Source of the DNA: Labia minor
Lineage: Eukaryota > Arthropoda > Insecta > Dermaptera > Spongiphoridae
DNA: 64,000 nt
Direction of reading: 5' to 3'
Assembly (NCBI GenBank): GCA_963082975.1
Contig: OY720348.1
Coordinates: 66,303,719-66,367,718 of the forward strand
This document shows, piece after piece, positions 1 through 12,314 of this stretch (positions are counted from its first letter, which is position 1; every line of letters starts with the position of its first letter). A program made the position numbers and the translations under genes. The notes beneath the pieces were generated by a model, which worked only from the letters and a program-made list of their open reading frames with translations, had not been told where the DNA came from and searched no databases.

Positions 1-97
1 TATATAGATTTAAAAATATGAAAAAAATTGAGATACCAAATTTCATCATGATCTGACTACCGGAAGTGACATTTTACCTATACAAGTAGCGTTTCCA

Positions 98-640
98 TTT
101 TACCGACCGACGATAGTAAGGGAGGTATTGTTTTCACACCAAATTTCACCTGTGGATATTTTTAGGTACATATCTCCACGAATCATGCATTTTCTTAACA
201 GAAAAAAGTATTTTTAGCATGATGTCTGTCCGTCCGTCTTTCCGTATAGATGTGTACAGCTTGAACGGCTCAACGGATTTTGATGAAATTTGGTATATTT
301 ACTTAATGCATCAGTATGATGAATGGATCAACTTTTGGTGCAAATCCGGAAACCGGAAGTGCTAGTATTGCCGATCGAAGAGAGGAAGTGAAGGGTTATT
401 TTCATATCAAATTTCACGTGAGGACATATCTCCACGTGTTATGCACTTTGTATTGGTTTTATCCTCGAGAAAAATCATCTTCATTAGTTTTTTCTTAATT
501 TAAAATTATATGACGTCACCCAGCACTTCATGACGTCATAGCCTGTTCTTATATATTATAAATAAAATAAAATTAAAAATATTTATATTATATCCATATC
601 TGTTTTTTTTTACATTTAAAATATCAGTTAACCGGAAGTA
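98..640 (+). repeat. Dispersed repeat with ACCGACCGACG end, copy 1 (right end lost)
   Basis: Starts with ACCGACCGACGATAG. It contains a tract that recurs around 9.9-10.5 kb (inverted) and 17.75-18.1 kb: a CCGTCCGTC run, a 'GATTTTGATGAAATTTGG' box and paired TGACGTCA-type palindromes near 512-540. The distal end seen in the other copies (CGTCGGTCGGT) is missing here, so this copy is truncated. No credible protein is encoded; the 60-codon frame inside is not conserved between copies. The phrase resembles tracts common in non-autonomous invertebrate elements, but I cannot assign a superfamily. Confidence 0.7.
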
Positions 641-769
641 GCACTTTATTCTATATATATATATATATATAAATGTTACCAAATATCAAATTTGACACCA
701 ATAAACTAATACGAACTGGCTCTTTATTAATACCAAGTTTACACATTCTAAATATTCATTCACAACTCT

Positions 770-826
770 TAATACCTATTTATATGCGGGAAAGTCTAGG
801 GGAGGACACTCCCGCTTATTTTAAAG
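770..826 (-). repeat. Fragment of the GGAGTGTC hairpin-ended repeat
   Basis: On the minus strand this reads AAATAAGCGGGAGTGTCC, a diverged version of the inner end of the longer repeats at 27168-27777, 29828-30398 and 39690-40180. Only the end survives. Confidence 0.5.
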
Positions 827-1121
827 TGTATTAGCAAAAAAATTGGAGGGTTTTTATAAATAAATGGGAAGGGTGTTTGTTAAATCTTGCAAGACTTCTT
901 TCACTGACTTTTTTCGGAGTATCTACTATCTAAATTATTATTTTTAATGAAATAATATATTTTTGGTAACATTTTTCGATATTTGATCACTTTTTTCAAT
1001 GAGATTTGTATTTTCCCTTCTCTTTGTATGATTAAATAATTATTTTACATATTTATATTATTAATATTATTTATATTTTAACCGTTGAAAATTGAACTTG
1101 ATGATTTGATATATGTTTTCT

Positions 1122-1480
1122 TAAAATGTATGGCAAAAAGTTTTAAAGAATTTTTATTGTTTTTTGAAAAAAGATTTTTCTATACAAATGAAAACATTCG
1201 TTGACTTTTTTATTTTTTTTTTATTGCGCCTTGCATATAGGCAGCCTATTACTCCTACTTGGAGTCGGACCTTTTTGTAAAATGTATGGCAAAACTTTTT
1301 AAAGAATTTTCATTGTTTTTTCAAATTTCCATACACATGAAAACGTTGGTTCATTTAATTTTCAACAGCCTAGTAGTCAGACTTTATTGTAAAATGTATG
1401 ACAAAAAGTTTTTAAAGAAATTTCATTGATTTTTCATAAAACATTTTTCTATACACATGTAAACATTCGTTGAGTTGACC
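1122..1480 (+). repeat. Three direct copies of an AAAATGTATGGCAAAA unit
   Basis: Copies start near 1122, 1278 and 1390. Each holds AAAATGTATG-CAAAA, then TTTAAAGAA-TTTCATTG, then a CTATACACATGAAAAC-like stretch. The spacing is irregular, with partial insertions between units, so this is a degenerate local duplication and not a satellite. The stretch from 640 to 2040 holds otherwise only AT-rich sequence and a short (AT)n at about 653-671. Confidence 0.65.
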
Positions 1481-2039
1481 AGTCTAGAAGTCATGCTTTT
1501 TTCATTGACTGAATAATCAAGAAACCTTTAACAATCTGTTTCCCAGACAATATCTGATTTTTTTTATATAATTTTGATTTTTTATAATTTTTTAGCCACA
1601 ATTACTTGAATATTAAGTTGTGTTCCTTATAGAAAAATTTCTTGGTTATGTTACAACCTAACATTACATATATATATATATTAGAAAAGAGAAGATAAAT
1701 TGAATTTTTGTTTATATTAAATTTTATGCATTTTTCAATTAATTAATATCATTTTGTGAGACGTTTGGATATTTAAAGTAAGGCACCCAAAGTCAGAAAG
1801 AAAGTGGAGAAACAAGAAAAATCATAAAAATACAGGATAAAGTAAAAACAAAAAATAGATCGGCCTAACAGGTGAAATTGAACATTTTTCTATTAAATAA
1901 GAAATGATTTTCACAAATATTAATAATAATAATTTTAGTAAAAATTTAGAGATAGAAAGAGATTTTTTAGTATATAAGATTGTGAAGTGATAGCAAAAAA
2001 TGTTTAAAAGAAAGGAAATGATAACTAAATAGGAGATGT

Positions 2040-5000
2040 TCATTATTATTATTTATTATTATATATCTAATAAATCAAAGCGAAATGGTGATGGTGGTGA
2101 TAAGAAAATGAAAGTTGAAGTTAATAATACAAAAAAGGTTCATGGTAAGTGATATAAGTTTATTTGATATTATAATAATTTATTTTAATTAAGAAATTAA
2201 TACATTTTATAACAACATAGTGAAGGATGGAGAAAGTAAAAATTTAATTTTTTATTTCGATAATAAATAAAATAAGGGTTCATGTTACTAATCTTTTGAT
2301 GTTTGCAGATAAAATATGGAGAACAGACAAATAAAAATGGAATGAAGTAAAGATTAGAGAAAAGGGAAAAAGACACATATAATGAGAAAATATTATTCTA
2401 AATTTCAATGAATCCAATAATCAAAATATATGTAATTCTATGTATTTCAATAGACCTGTATACATATGATGTAATAGAAATATTAAAAATAAAATTACAT
2501 TCAATCTGGAGACTAGAATTGTTATCCATGAGTATTCGATTGGAGATGTTGCTTCCTTGAGAGTTCTTGTCAAAATGACTCCTCGAAAGATCTCACTTCA
2601 GCTTAAATAGAAAAAAGATAATATTTTTATATTAATATTTTAATTGTAATCCGATAATTGTCCTCTTTTGTTATTGAAAAAACTAAAATAATTTGAAAGG
2701 AAATCAATTTATTATTTTAATAATAGCAAATATTAAATGTCAATCAATTATACTTGTATATCAATTAATTTAATACTTATTGATTTGAAATTAGATTTCT
2801 TTTTAAATTATGTTATATTATTTAAATTCTTTATTTTTTCATCTATTAGATTGTCTTTTTTATTAAACATCTCTTAATTGAATAAATACAACAATAATTT
2901 AGATTTTATATATTATTTAAATTATATTTGAATCCTTGAAAACTAAAAGCTTTATTGAAGATTTTTTGACAGTATATATATATAAACATTGATTAATCTG
3001 TCTATTGAGTTGCAGAAATAAGTGTATTTACGGAATAACCATAAATTATAAATTTTTAATTATTTTAACTTTCAATTTAAAAGGAAAACATTTTTCCAAG
3101 TCGTTTCAAATTATTTTAATATTTAAATTAAATAATAATAAAAAGAGAGTTATGTTTTCAAAAATATTTTCCTTCAAAGTTTCAAATTAAAGTTATTCTT
3201 AGATATTTATTTAGTTGTTTATATTATTAATGAGATTTGAGAATTGAGATTTTATATTATATTTTTTATTAATTTATATATTTAATATGCTAAACGAAAA
3301 TTAATCTAATTGTATTTTTCGATTTTTTCAGAAAGATAACTCCATACATCAATGCGAAAGAAGAAAAAGAAGGCAAGATGAGATCTTTCAAGAAATAATG
3401 TATTTATTTATTGTATTTATTGTATTTGTTATTGTATTTATATTTTAATTATTTATATATAATTATAACATGTAACTTGTTTTAATTTTTGAAAAACTAC
3501 AAATAAAAAAAAACAAATGTAAATAATTATGATGTTTTTATTTGAAGTTAAATTTCTTATCCTTTCCTTTTAAATTTATATTCATCATATATATATATAT
3601 ATATATATCAATTGAATTTTTTATTCCTATTTTCCTCTCCTTTTCAATATCCAATCATCATTGGTTAAATTCTAAATAAATTATGCTAGAAACATAAAAA
3701 TAGATAGAAAAAATAAAAGTTATAGACAGATAGATAGATAGGAATAAAACGAAAATGTGTCTTATTAATATAAATAATAAAAATGAGAGATGAGATTTTC
3801 ATTTTTATTATTAATTATTAGATAACTAAAAAGAAGAAGTGAGAAGCTGATAAGAAAATGTAGGATGATTGTGTTTTTAATTTAAGGTTCATGGGAGATT
3901 TCAATTGTTCTTTTTTCTACACAACCCTGTTTAAATTAAAAACAAAATTTGATTAAAAAATATCGATGTAAGATATATTAACTTATAAATATAAATAAAA
4001 CAAGGATAATCTAGAAATAAAAATTTTGACTTAGAGAGTGAGAGAGAGAAAGAGATAAAAATTATAGATGAGATAAACATTTTTATTATTATATACTAAA
4101 TTAATTGATATGATAAAAAATAGAAATTAAATAATATTTTAATAAGTGATATGCAATTAAGAAAAGATACATAAAGATGCTGAGACAACAGAGAATCAGA
4201 AGGAAGGGGTAATTAATAATAATATATATCGTATAAATAATTAAAATTGAAATAGTTAAATAGGATATAAATATTATTTAATGATTAGAAGTAAAACTTA
4301 TTTGATATTGGATGAAATATTTATACATTTTTTCAACAAAATTTTAAAGTTTTTCTAAAAGCATCACTACAATTTATTTTATTTTTTATAAAATTAAGAT
4401 TAATAGAAATAAGAATAAAAAACGAATATGTCTTATTAATCTAAATATAATAATAAAAATGCTAGATGAGATTTTCATTTTTATTATTTCTTAATAAATA
4501 TCTAAAAAAAATGAAGATGATTGTATTATTAATAAAAAAGGTTGATGAGGGTTTTTAATTGTTCATTTCTATCCCTTCCTATATATTCAGACTTCAAATA
4601 AGATAGAAAAAAGATTAAAAATACTATTTCAATTTACATAAAAAGAAAAAAGGTTTTCTAAAATCATCCATAGAATTTATTTTATTTTTTGCTTTAAAGT
4701 GGATTCAAATTATTTAAATATTTAAATTAAATAATAATAAACAAGGAGTTATGTTTTCAAAAGTATTTGCTCTCAATTAATGTTATAATTGTTATTACTA
4801 TTTCATTGATAGGTTTTTGATTGGAGATGTTGCTCCCTTGGCATTTCATATTAAAGTGACTCTGTGAAAGGACCCACTTCATCTAATATAGCAAAAAGTT
4901 AATATATTAATATTCCAATTCTAATCTGATAATTATCCTCTTTTATGAAAATAAACAATAAATTTATTATTTTAATAATAGCAATATTAAATGTCAATCA

Positions 5001-6269
5001 GTTATACTTGAAAGATCTTGTAATATTGTTTATTTTAATTCTTTATTCGTTTCAAATTCAATTTATTGTTATATTGTTATAATATTTGTATTCTTTATTT
5101 TTTATCTATTAGATTGCGTTTTATAAAATCTCTAATCATTGGATCTGTACAAAAATAATATAGATGTTATAAAATTATGAATTTTTGTAATTTAAATACT
5201 TTTGAATTGTCTATAAAATGAAACTAAAATATGATATTGAATATTTTACAATTTTCTATACAAAAATTCTATTTTACGAAGTTTTTAACTTTAATTTTTT
5301 TTCAAATTTATTTATTTATTATTTTATTTTATTTTCATAATTCTTTAATTTATTATATATTTTCTAAAAAGATTAGACATTTAATATATTCAAATATATA
5401 TTTCAAAGTTTCAAATTAAAGTTTTTCTTACATATGTTATTCTATGTATTTCAATAGGCCTATATACGTATGATGTAATAGAAATATTAAAAATAAAATT
5501 ACATTCAATCTGGAGACTATAATTGTTATCCATGAGTATTCTATTGGAGATGTTGCTTCCTTGAGAGTTCTTGTCAAAATGACTCCTCGAAAGATCTCAA
5601 TTCAGCTTAAATAGAAAAAAAGATAATATTTTGATATTAATATTACATTTCTAATCCGATAATTGTCCTCTTTTGTTATTGAAATGAAATCTCATTTTAT
5701 CTAATGTTAACTTTAAACTTTCAGAATGAAAAGATCATCAATGAATAAAAAATAAGAAAAAAGATGAAACAGAATTCACATATCAAGAGAAATGAGAACA
5801 ATTTATGTATTATTTTATTTATCAATGTATTATCATGTTTACGTGTTATATTGTTTATATGTGAATTATTATTTATAATAAAAAGAAACTCAAAAATATT
5901 AATGAACTTTTTAATTTAATTTCTTATTCCTATCTCCCACTTCTTATCCTATTTCCAACCATCATTGGTTAAAATTCTATCGAATTCTACATAAATCAGG
6001 CTAGGAAAATAAAAATAACATAAGAATAAATAGAATAAATAAATGATAGACAGATAGATAGATAGGAATAAAAAAAGAATATGTTTTAATAATTTAAATA
6101 TAATAATAAAAATGAGAGATGAGATTTTCATTTTTATTATTATATAATAAATTAATTGATGTAAAAAGAGAAAAGATAATAAATAATATTTTAATAAGTG
6201 ATATGCTAATAAGAAAAGTTAAATAAGATGCGGAGACAACAGAGAAACAGCAGAAAGGTAAGTAATAAG

Positions 6270-6305
<36 letters not shown>

Positions 6306-6330
6306 TTATAATATATTTAAGTATAGAAAA
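2040..6330. repeat. Mosaic of modular dispersed repeats (family R)
   Basis: Recurrent modules can be matched by eye: a box around ATTGGAGATGTTGCTTCCTTG followed by a TGACTC-GAAAG-CTCACTTCAGCTTAAATAG phrase (about 2515, 4810, 5515; also 11345, 13500, 21340); a TTTTTCAGAAAGATAACTCC module (3325; also 26765); and AATGAGAGATGAGATTTTCA followed by an AT-rich arm (3785, 4455, 6110; also 12150, 19170). GATAGACAGATAGATAGATAGG tracts recur at about 3725 and 6047. Several modules begin with a pyrimidine tract and CAG, like splice acceptors, but no copy keeps an open frame. They look like copies of one long element, or of a gene-like unit, eroded and reshuffled. Confidence 0.6.
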
Positions 6331-6339
6331 TTGAATTAG

Positions 6340-6600
6340 TGAACTAGGACAATGGATTATTATTTTTAAATTTATTAAAAAATAATTTTAGTTCATAATC
6401 ATCCTATATGTTATTACACTTTTTATATACCATATATTTATATTTTTCTTATCCCGATAATTTATATACTCTTTATCTAGTCCTAGACTACTCTACTCTA
6501 CCCAAATTTCGCCTCTACCTCCCCCTCCTCTCATATCCATTCCAAAATGAAGTATTTATTTTTTTTGAAGTTATAAATTTAAATGAAAAATAACAGCCCG
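6340..6600 (+). repeat. Direct repeat D, copy 1
   Basis: Nearly the same sequence recurs at 8068-8345, including the box CTAGACTACTCTACTCTACC. Compared with copy 2, a block of about 30 bases (AAAGGGCTTCCCTTTCTC and onward) is absent before TAGTCCTAGAC. From 6600 to 7220 I see only AT-rich sequence with microsatellite tracts and no gene. Confidence 0.7.
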
Positions 6601-7224
6601 TCCATTTACAATTTTTTTAATAAATGATTGAAAAGATATTATAATAAGAAAGGTAATATTTTCAAAATTAGTGATAGAATCGATTTGTAATCTAAAAAGG
6701 GATGATTTTAAAAAATAAGATAAAATAAATAAATAAATATTAATGTATATGTATATATATATATATATATTTTAATTTTCTTTTATATTTTTATTATCTA
6801 AGGAATTAATTAATTAACATGATACTAATAAAATTAATTAATATTCATAATAATTAATTAAAATAATATTATATTAACATTTATAATTATATTATTAAAA
6901 ATCTAAAGAATAAAATTATAAAAAATAAACAAATTGAAAGATTTGAACTCAGACAAAAGAATTACTAGTCATCCCCCAAACCGGTGCGACTGTTTAATCA
7001 ACTATTAAAAACATAGGAAAGAAATTCACTTGAAGGCTACGAAAATTCAGCCCATAAGCAATACATGGCAAATACTTTATACATTAAATATTGATTAAAC
7101 AAAGAAAAATGATCATGGAAATAGTTTTAATACAAGAAATACAAGAATCAAAAATAATCTTGTATTGAGAGAAGAGATATGCAAAGAATAATCATTTAAT
7201 ATAATTAATCAAAAGATTCGACGT

Positions 7225-8060
7225 CATCAACATGGCAGCCGAAATCACATTGCATCTGTCAAAATTCAATAATTAATATTTAATTAAGGAAGCATCATAA
7301 AATTATATAATGCTAGTGAAAATGAATCTACATTGAATAACCAGTATTTTGATATGCGTTTTATATATTGTTATCAGAAAATGTTTATTTCAAGTGTAAA
7401 CATGATACCAATTAAAAATTAATTATAATTTTCATTTATATTTCACTAAAAATCCATTTTATTGAAAATCTGGCGAAAATTCTGTTGTATCTTTTTACTT
7501 TTATTCATTTTTTATGAAATTTTGTTATTAATTTGTATAAACTGAATCCAATTGAATAGAAGTGTTTCTGCTAATTTTCCAAATCGTTCTATAAATATGA
7601 GTTCCAAGTTTTTACTAATATGAAGCGTAGGAGAGGTGGGTCCTCTCAGAGGCACATAAGACATGTCTCACTCGTGAATATAACGGGTTTTGCTAGTTGG
7701 AGAATTGACGTAACCTGGATATATTTGAATAAACCCCCCGAAGGGGGGTTTATTCAAATATATATAGGAGACTCTAAAGAGTCTCCTATAAGAGACAAGA
7801 TTTCAATTTTTTTTTCTTTTTAATGAAGCTATGCTAGGTATTCTCCTTCATCCAAATAAATTTGATTTTTTGAATGATCAGGGAGGGGGGGAGAGTAAGA
7901 GTAAGGGAATGGATGGAAAGGCGTCAATGGGTAAAGGACATAATTCCTCCAAGTAGAAGAGGGATTTAGAAGAAATCATGAGCTCACGTGAGGGCAGGGA
8001 CGCCAATCCCTGAAATAGTATTCTTTTCTACTGGGTTTATAGAAAAGAATCTACTCGCTA
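7225..8060 (+). repeat. Multi-hairpin repeat, copy 1
   Basis: Matches 28605-29465 over its length and an interrupted third copy (8390-8646 plus 9303-9720). It contains four ordered stem-loops: GAGAGG/CCTCTC near 7631-7647; a 21-bp perfect stem at 7719-7763; a 13-bp stem at 7763-7790; and CAGGGA/TCCCTG near 7995-8012. The ORF that crosses the first hairpins is not conserved in the other copies, so coding is unlikely. Function unknown; possibly a structured RNA or a non-autonomous mobile element. Confidence 0.75.
7719..7790. other. Double perfect hairpin
   Basis: Left stem: arms 7719-7739 and 7743-7763, 21 bp, loop GAA, with a six C / six G tip. Right stem: arms 7763-7775 and 7778-7790, 13 bp, loop AA, core GGAGACTCT/AGAGTCTCC. 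The left stem differs from copy 2 at two positions in each arm and stays fully paired in both. Confidence 0.9.
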
Positions 8061-8067
8061 CCCGGGA

Positions 8068-8345
8068 TATTATTTTTAAATTTATTAAAAAATAATTTTA
8101 GATCATAATTATCCTATATGTTATTACATCTTTTATATATTATATATTTATATTTTTCTTATCCCGATAATTTATATACTTTTTATCAAAGGGCTTCCCT
8201 TTCTCAAAACACCGTTTAGTCCTAGACTACTCTACTCTACCCAAATTAAGGCTCTACCTCCCCTTCCTCTCATATCCATTCCAAAATGAAGTATTTATTT
8301 TAATTGAAGTTATAAATTTAAATGAAAAATATCAGCCCTTCCATT
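8068..8345 (+). repeat. Direct repeat D, copy 2
   Basis: Second copy of the 6340-6600 repeat. It directly follows the first multi-hairpin copy and carries an extra block of about 30 bases in the middle. Confidence 0.7.
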
Positions 8346-8389
8346 TACAATTTTTTTTTTATTAATATTATTATAATAATTAAAACTAA

Positions 8390-8646
8390 CATATCTTTCA
8401 TATATCTAAGAACATTAATTAAAAAATTCCATTTAATGATACTAAAAATCAATTTTATTTAGAATCTGGCAAAAATTATATTCATGTTTGTTGTCTTGGT
8501 CACAATTTACAAAATTTAGTCAAAAATTTTAATAAAATTAAAAACTTTGAATAGCTTTGATCTTCTAATTCTCCAAAGAGTACAATCAATATATGAGTTC
8601 CAATTCAAGCCGAAGGGGGGTTATTTCAAATATATATAGGAAACTC
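8390..8646 (+). repeat. Multi-hairpin repeat, copy 3, left part
   Basis: Aligns with about 28790-29140 of copy 2 (TTTATTTAGAATCT, TTGGTCACAATTT, ATATGAGTTCCAA). The left arm of the 21-bp hairpin is largely deleted, leaving CCGAAGGGGGGTTA. It is cut at GGAAACTC by the MITE at 8647. Confidence 0.75.
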
Positions 8647-9302
8647 GGTAATTATACAGGAGACGGGCTAAAGAAGGTAGGTGGTTGAAACTTACTTTGA
8701 GGTGTTCCTTGAATGATTCTGAACAACTTTATATGCAACTTCTTTTATGATCTCTTTTATTTTAATTAATAAAATGTAATTAATTAAACAGTGTACATAT
8801 ATACATATACATATAGCAACTTGTATTCTTTCTCGACGTTGGATTTCATCAACGACTTGCAACTTATCCCGACGTTGAATCCCGACAATAACCTTTCGGT
8901 GGGGGCAAGGTGGTGGGTATCTCCCTTTTAGATGAGATTATATTTTTTGTAAGTTGGATAAACAGCAACTTGAATTCTACCCCGACGTTGAATTCCTACG
9001 ACTTTTCGGTGGGGGCTAGGTGGTGGGTATCTCTGTTTAGATGAGATTATATTTTTAAGAGATCTTAAAAAAAGTTGCACATAAAGTTGTTCAGAATCAT
9101 TCTGTCTTAAAAATATACAAAATGTCAGCCACTGAGCCTTCTTATAAGAGAAATACACTGTTTAATTAATTACATTTTATTAATTAAACTAAAAGAGATC
9201 ATAAAAAAAGTTGCATATAATGTTGTTCAGAATCATTCAAGGAACACCTCAAAGTAAGTTTCAACCACCTACCTTCTTTAGCCCGTCTCCTGTATAATTA
9301 CC
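8647..9302. mobile_element. Foldback MITE with 149-bp terminal inverted repeats
   Basis: Flanked by the perfect 8-bp duplication GGAAACTC (8639-8646 and 9303-9310). The arms 8647-8795 and 9154-9302 are inverted copies that differ at only about three positions and begin GGTAATTATACAGGAGACGG. Between them lie two tandem units with CGACGTTGAAT and CTTTCGGTGGGGGC (about 8815-8945 and 8970-9055), then a partial extra copy of the arm (about 9058-9105). No transposase. An 8-bp target duplication suits hAT or Merlin mobilisation; the GG terminus is more Merlin-like, but this is inference. Confidence 0.88.
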
Positions 9303-9720
9303 GGAAACTCTTATGAAGAGTCTCTTATTAAGAGTGAAGAATTTCATTTTTTTTCTTTTTAGGGAATCTATGCTAGATATTCTCCTTCATCCAAATTTTT
9401 GAAGGATCAGGAATTTATTGAAAGTAGTAAACGGATAAAAGGACATGATTCCCCTCCTATGCAAGAAATGAATCATGAACTCACGTGAAGGCAGGGACGC
9501 TACTCCCTGAATTAGAAATCTACCCGTTACCCATAAAAATCTTTCTAATAAGTCTTACTTTTTTCTATTTTTTCTATCATTATTGATATTTTGAAAAAAA
9601 TAATAATTATTCTCTACTTAAAAAATTGTTATAATTGTTTATTGTCTATTTTATTTTTCAATCCTTTTGTCTATTAATCTACGTATTTAATATCTTTTCA
9701 GCCTTGATAATTCTTAATGT
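9303..9720 (+). repeat. Multi-hairpin repeat, copy 3, right part
   Basis: Continues copy 3 after the MITE: an eroded second hairpin, the CAGGGACGCTACTCCCTG stem near 9490, and the 3' tract ending AATATCTTTTCAG, as at 29612 in copy 2. Confidence 0.75.
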
Positions 9721-9897
9721 TCACATTAAGAAAATATTTCAAATTGATAGAATACAAATAGAATCTATTATTAATAATAAAAACTAAAAAATAAATAAAT
9801 ATATATATATATAAATAAATTACTAATATCAATAAAATAAATAGCTTTAATATATATATATATATATATATGAAATTATTTATAATATAAAATAAGT

Positions 9898-10497
9898 TGA
9901 CCTGTGGCCAGGTCCGAACCGACCGACGGTTTGAAGTAAATTAATTTCCAGCTAGAGAAACAATTTCAAATAATTTTAATATATCTATTAATGTAATAAA
10001 AAACAGATAGGCATAATACATAAATATTTTTAATTTTATTTTATTTATAATATATATGTAAGACCATGCTGTGACGTCATGAATGGCTGGATGACGTCAT
10101 ATAATTTTAAATCAAGAAAAAAACTAATAAATATGATTTTCCCGAGGATAAAACCAATACAAAGTGTATGATTCGTGGTGATATATAAAAAAATCTCATG
10201 TGAAATTTGGTGTGAAAATAACCCTTCCCTTCCTATCGTCGATCGCTAATACTACCACTTCCGGTTTGCGGATTTGCACCAAAAGTTGATCAATTCATCC
10301 CACTGATGCATTAAGTAAATATACCAAATTTCATCAAAATCGTTCAGGCTGTACACATCTATACGGACGGACAGACATCATGCTAAAAATACTTTTTTCT
10401 GTTAAGAAAATGCATGATTCGTGGCGATATGTAAAAATCTCCACATGTGAAATTTGGTGTGAAAACAATACCTCCCTTACTATCGTCGGTCGGTAAT
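9898..10497 (-). repeat. ACCGACCGACG repeat, copy 2 (complete, inverted)
   Basis: Both ends are present: on the + strand it enters with a CCAGGTCCGAACCGACCGACGG tract (about 9910-9931) and leaves with CTATCGTCGGTCGGT at about 10493. The interior is the reverse complement of the 98-640 copy, including the TGACGTCA palindromes. ACCGACCGACG thus forms inverted ends of a non-autonomous element of about 0.6 kb. Confidence 0.75.
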
Positions 10498-10499
10498 AT

Positions 10500-12310
10500 A
10501 TTAATATATTAAAAGATTCTAATGCGATACCTGTCCTATTTTGTTATTTAAAAAAAATAGAATAATTTCAAAAAAAAAATAAAATTATTTTTTCAATAAT
10601 AGCAAATATTAATCAGTGTCAATCAGTTAGAGTTTTGTATATATATCAATTATTGATTATTTTAATTCTTTATTCATTTTAAATTAAATTTCTTTTCTCT
10701 TAATTAATTTCATATTTATTTATTTATTATTTCAATAAGATAAAATTTATTTAAGAAATTAATAAATTTTATAACAATTAATTTTTGATTTCGATTTATT
10801 TCCATATATATTTAATAAGTGAAATAAAATAAAGGTTCATGTTACTTATCTTTTAAAGTTTGCAGATTCAACATGGAGAACAGAAAAATAAAAATGAAAG
10901 GAAGAAAAAATAAAGAAGAGGGAAAAAGACACATACGATATGATGACAAAACATTATTCTACATTCCATTGAATCCAATAATCAAAATGTATGTAATTGT
11001 ATGTATATCAATAGAACTGTATACATTTGATGTAATTGAATATATTAAAAATAAAATTACATTCAATCTTGAGGCTATATTTGTTTGGTGTAATGCAGTG
11101 GTTCCCAAACTTATTTGGCCAAGCGCTTGGAAATTAACTTTTTTTAATTTTAATAACAATTCAACAGAAAGATAAATGTACCTATTTATAAAAAATTAAA
11201 ATTAAAGGTATAAATTAGAAACATTGAATTTATGTATCTATTTATTGATCTCAGAATAGAAAAGTAATATACAATTTTCCCTAAATGCATATTGGGGAGA
11301 TCACCGCCCCCCTGGATCGCTCCAGCGCCCACATTGAGAATCACTGGTGTAATGCATGGGTTTTCTATCGGAGATGTTGCTTCCTTGGCATTTCATATCA
11401 AAATGACTCTTTGAAAGACTTCACTTAAGCTTAATAGAAAAGAGATAATATATTAATATTACAATTCTAATGAACCTATGATTTAAAGTATATTTGAATC
11501 GTTGCAAACGAAGAGGTTTGTTGACTATTTTTTGACTGTTTCTCTATATAAAAACATTAATTAATTTGTTCATTAAGTTTTTAGTTCAAGAAATAGGTGT
11601 GTTAGCGGACAAAGAATTCAGAATCCTATTCTTTCAATTTTCAATCTGTAATTATTTTAACTTGCAATTTAAACTTGCAATTTTAACTTTAACTTTCATT
11701 TTTACAACATAATTTTTAAAAAAATACTATTTCAACTTTAGACTTTCAGAATGAAAAGTTCATCAATGAATAGAAAATAAGAAAAAAGATGAAACAGAAT
11801 TCACATATCAAGAGAAATGAGAACAATTTATGTATTATTTTATTTATCAATGTATTATCATGTTTACGTGTGTATTCTAATATTGTTTATATGTGAATTA
11901 TTATTTATAATAAAAAGAAAATATCAAAAATATTAATAAACTTTTTAATTTAATTTCTTATTCCTATCTCCCACTTCTTATCCTATTTCCAACCATCATT
12001 GGTTAAAATTCTATCAAATTCTAAATAAATCAGGCAAGGAAAATAAAAATAACATAAGAATAGATAGAATAAATAAATGATAGACAGATAGATAGATAGA
12101 TAAGAATAAAAAAAGAATATGTTTTATTAATTTAATTATAATAATAAAAATGAGAGATGAGATTTTCATTTTTATTATTAATTATTATTGTAATATATAT
12201 CTAAAAAATAGAAACGAGATGCGTATAAATAAATGTAGGATGATTGTATTATTAATAGAAACGTTGTTGGGAGATTTCAATTAGTCTTTTCCATACAATC
12301 CTATATTTAC
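10500..12310. repeat. Family R repeat segment, interrupted by a MITE
   Basis: Contains the family R modules seen at 2040-6330. One module (about 10860-11085), after a TTTGCAG acceptor-like site, has an open frame that begins MENRKIKMKG; its sister at about 2307-2510 carries stops, so the frame is a relic or chance. The 11700-12180 part matches 5705-6140 closely. Confidence 0.6.
11096..11346. mobile_element. hAT-type MITE
   Basis: Ends CAGTGGTTCCCAA and GAGAATCACTG are imperfect inverted repeats. The flanks are an exact 8-bp duplication GTGTAATG (11088-11095 and 11347-11354). No coding capacity. The end sequence and 8-bp duplication are typical of hAT elements. Confidence 0.9.
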
Positions 12311-12314
12311 ATGT

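Noticed and set aside
6946..7000. tRNA-like or SINE-like B box on the minus strand (GAGTTCAAATC)
   Set aside because: No acceptor or anticodon stem and only a weak A box; too degenerate to call.
10873..11175. 100-codon open frame beginning MENRKIKMKG
   Set aside because: The sister repeat at about 2307-2510 is broken by stops and the frame runs into an hAT-type MITE; likely a relic.
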